DNA of 64,000 nt from Pseudomonadota bacterium (lineage in GTDB: Bacteria > Pseudomonadota > Gammaproteobacteria > Burkholderiales > Chitinibacteraceae), in NCBI GenBank assembly GCA_026399755.1, contig JAPLQI010000016.1, positions 57,227 through 121,226 of the forward strand, written 5' to 3'. A program made the translations under genes and the position numbers. The notes beneath the pieces were generated by a model. It was given only the letters and a program-made list of their open reading frames with translations. It was not told where the DNA came from and searched no databases. The first letter of the stretch is position 1, and every line of letters begins with the position of its first letter. Positions 17,193-25,480 of the stretch are shown here, one piece after another.

Positions 17193-18524
17193 TCAAGGCT
17201 GAATCAAATCACTTAAATGCCTGCCCATTCTTCGCCCCTCTCGGATGGCGTAATTGGTGCCTCGGTCTTCTGGGTAGATCTGTGCCATTGAGGCTAAAAA
17301 GAGGCCGCGCTTAGGACTTTCGCAGGCGGGGATCAGCTGGCTGTAGTGTTTTTCCACCACGGGTTGCGCCCAGCGAGCATGCCAAACATGGTGCTTTTTG
17401 ATCCATGCGTCTTCAAACTTGGGGAACATGCGTTTTAAGTGCGGCAGGGCAAAGGCGAGTAGCTCGTCGTCGTTCATTAGATATAGCGCATCGGTATGCG
17501 GTAGATATTTAGATAAGTAAACGATGTGCTTGCCGTCGTAATTTTTAGCACTCTGAAAATTGGTGTGCTCAATGACGCCTACAAAGGGAAAGCTGGGATC
17601 GTTTACATTTAGCCAATAGGTATCCGATAGCGAGTGATCTAGCTCGAGCACAAGGCAAACATTGGCCAGATAATTAATTCGATTGAGCTTGGCTAAATAT
17701 TCTGGGCTGGCCCAGTCTTCAATCATCTTAGCTAAGAGCGGCAGGGCGGGGGTGGAGATGACGCGCTCGGCTTGAATGTCGCCTTTGGCGGTTTTAATCC
17801 GCCAGCCACCATTTTCTGGCTGCATGGAGATAACAGGATTACTGATTTGAATCTCACCGCCAAGGCGGCGTACTTTGGCTGCGAGGGCTTCTACCAGCGC
17901 GACAAAGCCACCTTTAAAATAAGCTAAGCGCTCTTCGCCTCCCTTGCCTCGGCTGCTGCCGCGCAGTTTGAGCTTATTCCAGAACCAGACTGCAGAAATT
18001 TGATCAGCTACCGCGCCAAATTTACCGCGCAATAGCGGCTCCCAAACAATTCGATAAACGTTTTCCCCGCCTAGCTCGGTCAGCCATTCTGCTGCGGTTT
18101 TGTTTTCTAGCTCTTGCCAGTTTTCTACCTTGCGAGCTTTTAAGGTCAGTAGCCCAAGGCGAATTCGGTCTGGAAAAGTCAGCGGTTTAAATTTCAGTAA
18201 ATCCCAAGGCGTGGAGAGCTTAAAGAATTGATTGGCGTAATACATGCCGGTATTGCTGGGATTGATTTTTACTTTATCGCAGAGATTCAATTCTTTAATT
18301 AGCTGCATCACTTCTAAATCATTGGTAAACCAATGGTGATAAAAGCGATCTAGTTTTTCTGATTTTTCGCCAATATCAAAGGCTGCAGCTAGGCCGCCAA
18401 TATCTGCTTCTGCTTCTAAAATAACGACACTCACGCCTGCTTTGCTTAATTCATAAGCGGCAGCAAGGCCGGTAAAGCCAGCTCCGATGATGGCAACTTG
18501 AGTGTGCTGAGGCTGGGTAATCAT
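17193..18524 (-). CDS. FAD-dependent protoporphyrinogen oxidase-like oxidoreductase
   Basis: 443 aa, amine-oxidase/phytoene-desaturase superfamily. The N-terminal dinucleotide fold VAIIGAGFTGLAAAYELSKAGVSVVILEAE is followed by DIGGLAAAF and the family block FYHHWFTNDLEVMQLIKELNL; the C-terminal FAD contact is YPEDRGTNYAIREGRRMG. Such proteins accompany glycan and lipid loci and are often annotated as UDP-galactopyranose-mutase or PPO-like; the substrate is unknown. Last gene of a leftward operon. Its start codon overlaps, by ATGA, a 33-codon open frame that duplicates its own N-terminus. Confidence 0.87.
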   Translation of the reverse strand: MITQPQHTQVAIIGAGFTGLAAAYELSKAGVSVVILEAEADIGGLAAAFDIGEKSEKLDRFYHHWFTNDLEVMQLIKELNLCDKVKINPSNTGMYYANQFFKLSTPWDLLKFKPLTFPDRIRLGLLTLKARKVENWQELENKTAAEWLTELGGENVYRIVWEPLLRGKFGAVADQISAVWFWNKLKLRGSSRGKGGEERLAYFKGGFVALVEALAAKVRRLGGEIQISNPVISMQPENGGWRIKTAKGDIQAERVISTPALPLLAKMIEDWASPEYLAKLNRINYLANVCLVLELDHSLSDTYWLNVNDPSFPFVGVIEHTNFQSAKNYDGKHIVYLSKYLPHTDALYLMNDDELLAFALPHLKRMFPKFEDAWIKKHHVWHARWAQPVVEKHYSQLIPACESPKRGLFLASMAQIYPEDRGTNYAIREGRRMGRHLSDLIQP

Positions 18525-18622
18525 CCTTTTCTCCGTGGGATAAGCTGCCAGATTGCATCGTTGCGGTGAACCAAGCCAGCTGCACTAAAGGCAACTTGGG
18601 TGTGCTGGGGCTGGGTAATCAT
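18521..18622 (-). CDS. 33-codon leader frame: duplicate of the FAD gene 5' end fused to the flippase 3' end
   Basis: The frame starts MITQPQHTQVAFSAAGL, like the FAD protein (MITQPQHTQVAIIGAGF), and ends IWQLIPRRKG, like the upstream flippase (IWLLIARRKA). It starts in an ATGA overlap with the flippase stop and stops in an ATGA overlap with the FAD start. The repeat period is exactly 98 bp (18524 to 18622). GGAG and AGGAG Shine-Dalgarno sites precede both ATGs. It is a tandem-duplication scar that keeps translational coupling intact; whether the peptide has a role is unknown. Confidence 0.6.
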   Translation of the reverse strand: MITQPQHTQVAFSAAGLVHRNDAIWQLIPRRKG

Positions 18623-19578
18623 GCTTTTCTCCTTGCGATAAGTAGCCAGATTCCACCGATTAAGGTTGGTGGCAGCCAGATCAGTAAGTGGGCAATAAAG
18701 GCAAAGGCGGCGGCAGGCACGGCATCGTTTTGCGTGAGGGTCATGGCCAAAATCGCGAAGTAATCAAACGTGCCCACATAGCCAGGGGTACTTGGAATCA
18801 GCGTGGCGAGAGTGGCGAGCGGCAGAGCAAACCAAGCCCCCGCACTATTGAGCAGCCCTGGCACACTTTGCGCTACACACCAAAAAGTGAGCCCTTCTAG
18901 CCCCCAAACGATCAGGCTCATGGCAATCAGCGGCAAAATGCGTCGGCCACCAAGGGCCGCTAATAGCTTAATGGCCCCGGCTACTTCATCGGCTAAATGA
19001 TTGCCACTATTGGGGGCAAGTTTGTGGATGAGCCTCAAGCAGACATCAATCGCTATTTGTAGCCAGCGGGGAAACGCTAGTAAAACAAAAATAATTAGGG
19101 CGGCAAGGGCTGCCCCACCTGCGCCTATCTTGCCAAAGGCGGGCAGGCTTTGAATGCCAAAAGCCCATAGGCCAAGGGCTAGAAACACCAGTAGGCTGGC
19201 TAAATCGAGCAGCCTTTCAACAAATAAAGACGCTAATACTTGGCCTGGCCCCGTGCCGAGTTCCTTATTAAAGGCAAAGGCGCGGGCGATATCCCCAGCG
19301 CGAAAAGGTAGTAAATTATTGAGCGCTAAGCTGCTTAAAAAAGGCTGCAAGCAGGCGCGGGGTGTGGCAGAGGGGCTGGCAATGCGCAGCATGCTGCTCC
19401 AGCGTGCCGAGCGGCCAGCAATACCGAGGCAAAAAACCGCTAGCCCTGCGATTAGCCAAAGAGGATTACTGCTACGAATGGCTGATGCCAGTTGAATACC
19501 ATCGGTTTGCTGAAAAATTAGCACAATTAAAACAATGGCAACGATCAGGCCGAGAATGCTGCGGATATGACGTTTCAT
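18619..19578 (-). CDS. Lysylphosphatidylglycerol synthase TM-region / flippase-like membrane protein
   Basis: 319 aa, UPF0104/AglD-type integral membrane protein with about eight hydrophobic segments. Family features: NPLWLIAGLAVFCLGIAGRSARW after TM1-2, LNNLLPFRAGDIARAF (the conserved NxxLPxRxGE-like motif) and ATLIPSTPGYVGTFDYF (PxxPGxxGtfd motif). Members move aminoacylated or polyprenyl lipids across the membrane. Here it lies between a dolichyl-phosphate-mannose-synthase-like GT2 and an FAD oxidoreductase, so lipid-linked sugar handling is a reasonable guess. Confidence 0.87.
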   Translation of the reverse strand: MKRHIRSILGLIVAIVLIVLIFQQTDGIQLASAIRSSNPLWLIAGLAVFCLGIAGRSARWSSMLRIASPSATPRACLQPFLSSLALNNLLPFRAGDIARAFAFNKELGTGPGQVLASLFVERLLDLASLLVFLALGLWAFGIQSLPAFGKIGAGGAALAALIIFVLLAFPRWLQIAIDVCLRLIHKLAPNSGNHLADEVAGAIKLLAALGGRRILPLIAMSLIVWGLEGLTFWCVAQSVPGLLNSAGAWFALPLATLATLIPSTPGYVGTFDYFAILAMTLTQNDAVPAAAFAFIAHLLIWLPPTLIGGIWLLIARRKA

Positions 19579-19644
19579 ATGGATTCTTTAAAAGGGGCGG
19601 CTAAAACCCGCCATTTGCTGCTTATAGCTATGGCTATTAATCGA

Positions 19645-20616
19645 TTATTTTCTATCGACCACGGGGCTACGGGAAAAGACAATTTCTTGCTCAAAGCCGC
19701 AGTATTCCTGAACCACGTACAGCGGTCTTTGCTTGGATTCTTTGTAAATACGGCCGATATACTCGCCTAAAATACCGACGCAAATCAGCTGCACCCCGCC
19801 TAAGAACAGCACGGCAATCATTAAGGCCGTCCAGCCTTCTACCCAAATATTGGTAAAGATGCGTAAAAACAGCGCATAAAAAATGCCTGCCAGTGCAAGT
19901 AAAGACGTGCCCATGCCCATTGCCATGGCCAGCTGCAAAGGCTTAGCGGAGAAGGACATAATGCCGTCGCTGGCAAAGCGGATCATTTTAGACAGCGGAT
20001 ATTTGCTCTCCCCTGCAAAGCGTTTGGCTCGCTGATAGGGGAGGGAAGTTTGTTTAAAACCTGCCCAGCTGACCATGCCGCGCACAAAACGATCGCGCTC
20101 TGGCATGGCTCTTAGCGTGTCGATCACAGGGCGGCTCATCAGGCGAAAATCACCAGTATCCAGCGGAATAGGCACATCAGAGAGGCGATTGAGCAGACGA
20201 TAAAAACCTTTGGCAGTGGCGCGTTTAAATGCGGATTCGCCAGGTCTATCAGTGCGAGTGCCATAAACCACGTCATAGCCTTCTCGCCATTTTTCTATCA
20301 TGCCGTGGATGGCTTCGGGCGGGTCTTGCAGATCGGCGTCGATTAGCACAAGCGCATCACCGTGCGCGGCATCAATGCCCGCCGTGACGGCAATCTGGTG
20401 ACCAAAGTTGCGTGAGAAACCAAGCAGTTTGATACGGGGGTCGCGCGTGGCGTGTTGTTTTATGATGCTGCGTGTGGCGTCTTTGCTGCCATCGTCGACA
20501 AAAATAAATTCAATATCCAGCGCGTCCACCTCACGACTAAAGGCGGTCAGGCGTTTCAGCGTTTCAGCAATCACCGCTTCTTCGTTGTAACAGGGCACGA
20601 CAATCGAAAGTAGCAT
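19645..20616 (-). CDS. GT2 glycosyltransferase, GtrB/DPM1-like with two C-terminal TMs
   Basis: 323 aa from MLLSIVVPCYNEEAVIAETL (start 20616; a longer frame to 20685 runs into a repeat). GT-A fold: VPCYNEE, EFIFVDDGSKD, DALVLIDADLQDPPE (DxD metal site) and GTRTDRPGESAFKR. Two C-terminal hydrophobic helices (about residues 230-295) anchor it, as in GtrB/ArnC, which transfer a sugar to undecaprenyl phosphate. Ends QRPLYVVQEYCG. It precedes the flippase-like gene by 66 bases. Confidence 0.92.
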   Translation of the reverse strand: MLLSIVVPCYNEEAVIAETLKRLTAFSREVDALDIEFIFVDDGSKDATRSIIKQHATRDPRIKLLGFSRNFGHQIAVTAGIDAAHGDALVLIDADLQDPPEAIHGMIEKWREGYDVVYGTRTDRPGESAFKRATAKGFYRLLNRLSDVPIPLDTGDFRLMSRPVIDTLRAMPERDRFVRGMVSWAGFKQTSLPYQRAKRFAGESKYPLSKMIRFASDGIMSFSAKPLQLAMAMGMGTSLLALAGIFYALFLRIFTNIWVEGWTALMIAVLFLGGVQLICVGILGEYIGRIYKESKQRPLYVVQEYCGFEQEIVFSRSPVVDRK

Positions 20617-20639
20617 TGGGTGTTCTTTTTTTAGTAAGA

Positions 20640-20754
20640 CGTAGGATGGGTGGAGCTTTCGCTGAGCGAAAAAGGACTTTCGCACGCAGAGCGATACCCA
20701 TCAATGAGAAGGCAGATGGGTATCGCCAAAAAAAATGGCTCCACCCATCCTACG
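20640..20754. repeat. Inverted repeat CGTAGGATGGGTGGAGC ... GCTCCACCCATCCTACG
   Basis: 17-bp outer arms, inner ATACCCATC/GATGGGTAT arms, AT-rich tip. A single copy in this window, filling the space between the DUF2298 and GT2 genes within an operon. Confidence 0.8.
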
Positions 20755-20756
20755 TT

Positions 20757-22775
20757 TTATTTCTTTCGTTTTATCCAAAGCCCCATGCGGGTATCGGGCG
20801 TTTCTAGAAAAGGCCGCCAGTCATACTCTTCGGCAATGGCCGCGTTAATCGTTTGCCAAGCAAGGGATGTGCTCTCTGGCCTGCCCCATATCACGTACTG
20901 AACTTTGTTTTGCTTCAGCCAAGCCAATGGATTGCTTTGCATGCCTAAATAAAAATCTTTGATTTGCTGATTAAGCAGCCAGACTTCCTGAGGCGCACCA
21001 TGCCACAAGCTGACATGATTAGGCCAGCCGAGTAAAGATGGCTGTTGGGAATAAAGCGAGAATAACGTTTGATTGGTGTAAGCATCACCCAGCCAGTTTT
21101 CCAGCACGATGCCCTTAGGTGCTTGGCTTAGATAGCGGATGGTGTCTTTCACCGGCGCATCATTGCTAAACCAATGCGTGCCTGCCAGCTTGCCCAGATC
21201 ACCTTTTGGGGTATGCCAAATATACTGCGCGGTATTGATGGCGTAGCTACAAGTGAGTAGCAAAACGGCGACGGTAGCGTTGCGCACCCAGCGGCGGCCT
21301 GATCCTAGCGCCATTGCACCTGCCGCTAAAAGTGCCCCGCTCCACATCCAGCCCCACCATTTCATGGTGGTATTGGTGCGCTCAAATTTACCCACGCTTG
21401 GGTCATCGACAAAGATAAATTCACCCAAGAGCAGCATGATGGCAAAGGCGATGACGAGGGCGGTGGCCAGTGGGCGTTGGCGTTTTTCGGTAAGAGCCAG
21501 CGCAAACAGTGCAAATAGCGGCCAGAGCAGCAGAATAAACTGGGCAATCGGTGTGCGATCAAGTGGATTGACTAATCGTATCGGTGTGCCGATCGCTTGG
21601 CTGGCAAAGCCGGCTAAAAAAGGATAAATCAACAGAAACCCAAGTGTGCCGCCTGCAATGATGGCTCCCCATGCAGGTGGGTTTTTGCAGTAATGCCGCC
21701 AGATCGCCCAAGTAAACAGCAGTACCGCCATCATGGGGGTAATCCATGTATTGGTGATCAGCATCACCGGCAGGGTAAGGGCGAGCAGGCCTTGGGCAAA
21801 GCGGGCATGGAGGATTTCATCAGGCTGATCGCTTCGTTTTTGCTCTAGCCAGGCGATCAGTGCCAGCGCTAAAAACAGCAGAAAGAAGCCACCAAGTGGC
21901 GGATGATAATCGCCGAGGAAAAACTGATAGCCAAAGTTTTCTAGCGGTAAATCTCGCGCTTCAAAATCTGGTGTTGGCTTGGTGTCAGCGGTGAGCAGGG
22001 GGAAAAGCTGCCGCCCTAAGTCAGTATTAACCCGCGCATCGTAGCTGCCAATAAAACGCGCACTGGCCCACATCTCATCGTTGGCTTGCCAGCTGATAGG
22101 GCTGTCGCTCGCTGGGGTAACAAATAAATTTAATAGCGGCGAAACCCCCGTGCCGCCAAGGGCAAGGGCAATAATCAGCACAAGTCGATGCAAGCGGCTA
22201 GCAACAAAGCGGGTGGCAAATTCCCAAGCAAGGCTGAGGCCAAGAGCCATTAAAACCGCAAAAGCGATGTTATAGGCGAAACCAATATCCCAGCCAAACA
22301 GCCTACCCATGAGTGCTGCAGCATAGTGCTGAAAGGCGTAATAGAAATCAAAGCGATGGCCTGCAAACCAATGATCGGGCGGCGGTAAAAGGCTGCCTGA
22401 ATAATAATTGGCCATAAAGTAAAGATCTGTCACTCGCTCGGATGTTGGGTAAATCGCAGGGAATATAAATTTCCAAATCAGCCCATAGGCAAGCGCTAAT
22501 AGAAAAGCGATTTCGGCGGCTTTAAAGCGGCGACTAGCGGCTTCTTGTTTAAATAGATAAAGAGACGCTGCGGCTAAAATAGCCGTGATGGGCCAAACGC
22601 CATTGAGATTACCTAGGCCAATAAAATGCTCAATAAAAAACATTAATAGCGTAATTAAAAGTACGCCTGATGCTCGGGCGATGGCATAGGGTAAGTATTG
22701 GCCCAGCACCAAGGTGAGGCCAGCCAAATGCAGCCACAGCAAGGCTAAGCTTGCGGCGAGGTGAATCATCGTCAT
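20757..22775 (-). CDS. DUF2298-type polytopic membrane protein
   Basis: 672 aa, about 13-15 hydrophobic segments. The large extracytoplasmic loop after the fourth or fifth segment carries SERVTDLYFMANYYSGSLLPPPDHWFAGHRFDFYY, the signature of the DUF2298 (YYY) family, thought to be GT-C-like glycosyltransferases. A soluble C-terminal tail has IWHTPKGDLGKLAGTHWFSNDAPVKDTIRYLSQ. GAAGGG precedes the start. First gene of the four-gene envelope operon. The donor and acceptor are unknown. Confidence 0.85.
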   Translation of the reverse strand: MTMIHLAASLALLWLHLAGLTLVLGQYLPYAIARASGVLLITLLMFFIEHFIGLGNLNGVWPITAILAAASLYLFKQEAASRRFKAAEIAFLLALAYGLIWKFIFPAIYPTSERVTDLYFMANYYSGSLLPPPDHWFAGHRFDFYYAFQHYAAALMGRLFGWDIGFAYNIAFAVLMALGLSLAWEFATRFVASRLHRLVLIIALALGGTGVSPLLNLFVTPASDSPISWQANDEMWASARFIGSYDARVNTDLGRQLFPLLTADTKPTPDFEARDLPLENFGYQFFLGDYHPPLGGFFLLFLALALIAWLEQKRSDQPDEILHARFAQGLLALTLPVMLITNTWITPMMAVLLFTWAIWRHYCKNPPAWGAIIAGGTLGFLLIYPFLAGFASQAIGTPIRLVNPLDRTPIAQFILLLWPLFALFALALTEKRQRPLATALVIAFAIMLLLGEFIFVDDPSVGKFERTNTTMKWWGWMWSGALLAAGAMALGSGRRWVRNATVAVLLLTCSYAINTAQYIWHTPKGDLGKLAGTHWFSNDAPVKDTIRYLSQAPKGIVLENWLGDAYTNQTLFSLYSQQPSLLGWPNHVSLWHGAPQEVWLLNQQIKDFYLGMQSNPLAWLKQNKVQYVIWGRPESTSLAWQTINAAIAEEYDWRPFLETPDTRMGLWIKRKK

Positions 22776-22802
22776 TAGTGAGCATCCCTTCTTTTTTATC
22801 TA

Positions 22803-22963
22803 GCAGTCTGTCGGACCTAAGCTGTCCTACTGCGGAAACGCCGGACTTGGCCATATTTCGATAGTTTTTTAGTTAAATAGCCCGCTATTCGCCTCAAAAA
22901 CCATCAAAATCTGTCTCAAGCCGGACATTTGCTCGCTACGGACGCTTAAGTCCGACAGGCAGC
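22803..22963. repeat. Composite inverted repeat (CTGTCGGACCTAAG ... CTTAAGTCCGACAG)
   Basis: Outer arms GCAGTCTGTCGGACCTAAG and CTTAAGTCCGACAGGCAGC, inner GCCGGACTTGG / CAAGCCGGAC arms. It fills much of the 368-bp space between the divergent AraC gene side and the DUF2298 operon. No gene is seen here. Confidence 0.65.
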
Positions 22964-23143
22964 TGTTTCTTGGCGATGAGCGCTTGAGCCTCGTTTTTAT
23001 CCTATTTCTGCATTAATTACAAATGGCAATCGTCATTTTTTATTGATGTTGATTGCATAAATTCATTAATTTTTTGTTTTGTTGTAATAAATGCAATGGC
23101 GTAATTGGCTGGGTAGTCGTTTTTGATTACAGATAAGCCATTT

Positions 23144-23938
23144 TTAAGATTTAGGAATAGGCGATTGTTGCTGCCGGTAGCGCTCTGGAGAAACACCGAT
23201 TAATTGTTTAAACATGGCAATAAAAGCCGATGGCGCGCTATAGCCAAGCCGCCAAGCAATATCTTGAATGGTTTTGTCTTCTTTTAACCATGCCAGCGCT
23301 TGTAAAACACGAATACGATTGCGGCACTGGCCAAAGCTCATTCCCAATTCGCTTTGAAAACGCCTAGCTAGCGTGCGCTCGGTGCTATGTACAGCGCTAG
23401 CCCAGCTACTCAAGCTACGGGCGTTGTCTGGCTCGGTTTGCAGCGCTTCTAAAATGGGAGCGATCAGCGTATCGCTGCTGCTAGGTAGAAAGTTTGGCAC
23501 GCATTTGCTCTGGCTGAGGCGAGCAATCAGCAGCTCAGCCTGATTCTGATCACTTTTATCCTGCATATGGCTGAGCTGCCGCTGGCCAAAATCGCTAATT
23601 AAAGCGCTGATGAGTGGGGTGCTGGCGAGCAGGCAAGCCTCCTTTGGGAGCAGCCTAGCTAAGTTGTCTGAAACATAGATGGATGTGTAATTGAGCGCTT
23701 GGCGTACATAGGCCGAATGTGGAATGCCCATGGGCACCCAAATTAAGTAATTGGCGGGTGCAATGAGGTGCTGTTGTTCTAATTCGACGTCCATAATCCC
23801 TAGGCTAATCCAACTCAACTGGCCCCAAGGATGCTTGTGGCTGCTGTATTGAGTGTCAGCTTGCATCTGCTGATAGCGTAAATACAGAGGATTAGGCGCT
23901 GCTAGGGCTAAATCAGCAGCAAAGTAGGCGTTGGGCAT
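23144..23938 (-). CDS. AraC-family transcriptional regulator
   Basis: 264 aa. N-terminal cupin-like sensing domain (about 1-130; SSHKHPWGQLSWISLGIMDVEL), C-terminal double helix-turn-helix (about 165-258) with WASAVHSTERTLARRFQSELGMSFGQCRNRIRVLQAL and IQDIAWRLGYSAPSAFIAMFKQLIGVSPERYRQQ. Similar to the AraC regulators that control an adjacent divergent drug/metabolite exporter. The intergenic region holds four copies of a TTGTCT box, likely its operators. Confidence 0.93.
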   Translation of the reverse strand: MPNAYFAADLALAAPNPLYLRYQQMQADTQYSSHKHPWGQLSWISLGIMDVELEQQHLIAPANYLIWVPMGIPHSAYVRQALNYTSIYVSDNLARLLPKEACLLASTPLISALISDFGQRQLSHMQDKSDQNQAELLIARLSQSKCVPNFLPSSSDTLIAPILEALQTEPDNARSLSSWASAVHSTERTLARRFQSELGMSFGQCRNRIRVLQALAWLKEDKTIQDIAWRLGYSAPSAFIAMFKQLIGVSPERYRQQQSPIPKS

Positions 23939-23953
23939 TGTGTGTTTGCTTTA

Positions 23954-24052
23954 ACTTGTCTGTTTCTGAGTATGAAATGTCTGTTTTAGCGTACTTGCAT
24001 TAAAAAAGACAAGCTTATACTAGTGGCAATTCATCTACTTAGAAAGACAAGC
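23954..24052. promoter_or_regulatory. Four TTGTCT boxes in the AraC/EamA divergent promoter
   Basis: ACTTGTCTGTTT (23954-23965) and AAATGTCTGTTT (23975-23986) are direct repeats with starts 21 bp apart, two helical turns. On the other strand GCTTGTCTTTTT (24003-24014) and GCTTGTCTTTCT (24041-24052) start 38 bp apart. Box 3 lies between TTGCAT (23995-24000) and TATACT (24016-24021), a possible -35/-10 pair with a 15-base spacer, and box 4 covers the exporter's ribosome binding region. The set suits an AraC-type regulator. Confidence 0.6.
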
Positions 24053-24055
24053 TTT

Positions 24056-24934
24056 ATGCCCATTCTTTTTCCCCTACTGGCGGTCATGATTTGGGCCACC
24101 AATACCGTGGTTTCCAAAGCTGCGGCGGGCGTGCTTGATCCTGCCGCTATTTCTTTTTATCGCTGGTTTTTAGCGGCCTTAGTGCTCACGCCTTTTTGCC
24201 TGAAAGCAGTTTGGCAACAACGACTCGCTATTCGCCCTTATTTGGGTAAATTTCTAGTGCTGGCACTGCTAGGCATGGTCTTGTTTCAATGCATCGCCTA
24301 TTACGCAGCGCACAGCACGAGTGCTACTAATATGGGCGTGATTACTTCTTTGGTTCCGCTTTCATCTTTGCTGCTGAATGCTTTGATGACGAAAACCAAG
24401 CCAAGTGCAGCAGCAGCCTTAGGGGTTTTTTGCTCGCTTTGTGGCGTCTTGTATTTATTGGGGCAAGGCCACCCTGCTAGTTTGTTGTTGAGCGGCATTA
24501 ATCATGGCGATGCCTTGATGCTGATCGGCACCGTGGCTTATGCGCTGTACGGCATTTTATTACGCCGTTGGGCTTTGCCATTTCGCCACTGGCATAATCT
24601 TTATATTCAGATTTTGCTGGCGGTGCTGATTTTGATTCCGGTGGCGTTTAGCGCGCAAACGATGGCGATTCCAGAGCAAGGCATAGGTTTAGTATTGTTT
24701 GCAGGGATTGCTTCGTCTTTGATTGCGGCCTATTGCTGGATGCAGGGCGTGCATCGCTTGGGTGCAGATCGCACGGCGGTGTTTATGAATCTATTGCCGC
24801 TCTTTACTGCCGTGATTGCGATGGTGAGCTTGGGCGAGAAGATTCAAGGTTTTCACTTGATTGGCGGGGGCTTAGTGCTGTTGGGGGTGGTTTTGGCACA
24901 GCTTAAATCTTGGCGGCTTTTACGCCTAGGCTAA
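24056..24934 (+). CDS. EamA/DMT-family exporter
   Basis: 292 aa from MPILFPLLAVMIWATNTVVSKAA (start 24056; the frame opens at 24023 but the EamA repeat begins here). Ten hydrophobic segments as two EamA repeats: WATNTVVSKAAAGVLDPAAISFYRWFLAAL in the first, ALMLIGTVAYALYGILLRRW...DRTAVFMNLLPLFTAVIAMVSLGEKI in the second. An inner-membrane exporter of metabolites or drugs; the substrate is not readable. Divergent from an AraC regulator that probably controls it. Confidence 0.92.
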   Translation: MPILFPLLAVMIWATNTVVSKAAAGVLDPAAISFYRWFLAALVLTPFCLKAVWQQRLAIRPYLGKFLVLALLGMVLFQCIAYYAAHSTSATNMGVITSLVPLSSLLLNALMTKTKPSAAAALGVFCSLCGVLYLLGQGHPASLLLSGINHGDALMLIGTVAYALYGILLRRWALPFRHWHNLYIQILLAVLILIPVAFSAQTMAIPEQGIGLVLFAGIASSLIAAYCWMQGVHRLGADRTAVFMNLLPLFTAVIAMVSLGEKIQGFHLIGGGLVLLGVVLAQLKSWRLLRLG

Positions 24935-24963
24935 GTTCTACTTCTATTCTGTATCTATTTTGC

Positions 24964-25007
24964 AAAAGCGCTGCTGTGGGGTATCTCTCACAGAAGCGCT
25001 TTTTTTT
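24964..25007 (+). terminator. Rho-independent terminator of the EamA gene
   Basis: AAAAGCGCTGCTGTG and CACAGAAGCGCTTTTTTT form a long stem with a U tract, 30 bases after the stop. Confidence 0.85.
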
Positions 25008-25480
25008 GAGCGGAATTATGTCAAATAAGTAGATGTATATTGCCAAAGGTAGTGCTGTGTAAGTTTATAAAGGCCTGTTCAGTCCATATATTTACTTATG
25101 CTCCTAGTTTGGCTGTCAGCCAATAAGTCCTTCAAATCCATAGATGTAATGTTAAATATATATTTGAAACTAGGGAATGGGAGTAAGTTAAAACCCTAAA
25201 GCTAAATTGTTTTGGCATAATTGCGGCGCTGGTGTTTAAAACGAAGGTGATATCTGGCTTTTGTTCGGACGGTATGGGGCGATAAAGTTTTATTTAAGCA
25301 ATTGCTAATGATTAGATTGGTTTTTATGAGTAAAAATTCAATGTGAGCAATGCGGTGAAAGAGCGTTTTAGGCAAGGGCTTAAAATGCAGGTAGCAAGCC
25401 GAATAAAGTTTGGCTTTGCTGAAGAGGCTAAAAAGATAGATGCATTTTTTGATGCATCTTTAATAGATAAAGGGCTCTAA
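25008..25480. other. Gene-free interval before the PEP-CTERM gene
   Basis: AT-rich stretch. An imperfect inverted repeat (ACTTATGCTCCTAGTTT, 25096-25112, versus AAACTAGG...GGGAGTAAGT, about 25167-25190) is present. A 45-codon open frame from GTG 25343 ends just before the next gene but has no ribosome binding site, so it is not called. AAAGGG at 25470-25475 is the ribosome binding site of the next gene. Confidence 0.5.

Noticed and set aside
25343..25480. 45-codon frame from GTG just before the PEP-CTERM gene
   Set aside because: Reads plausibly but lacks a ribosome binding site and any recognisable similarity; left as a note.
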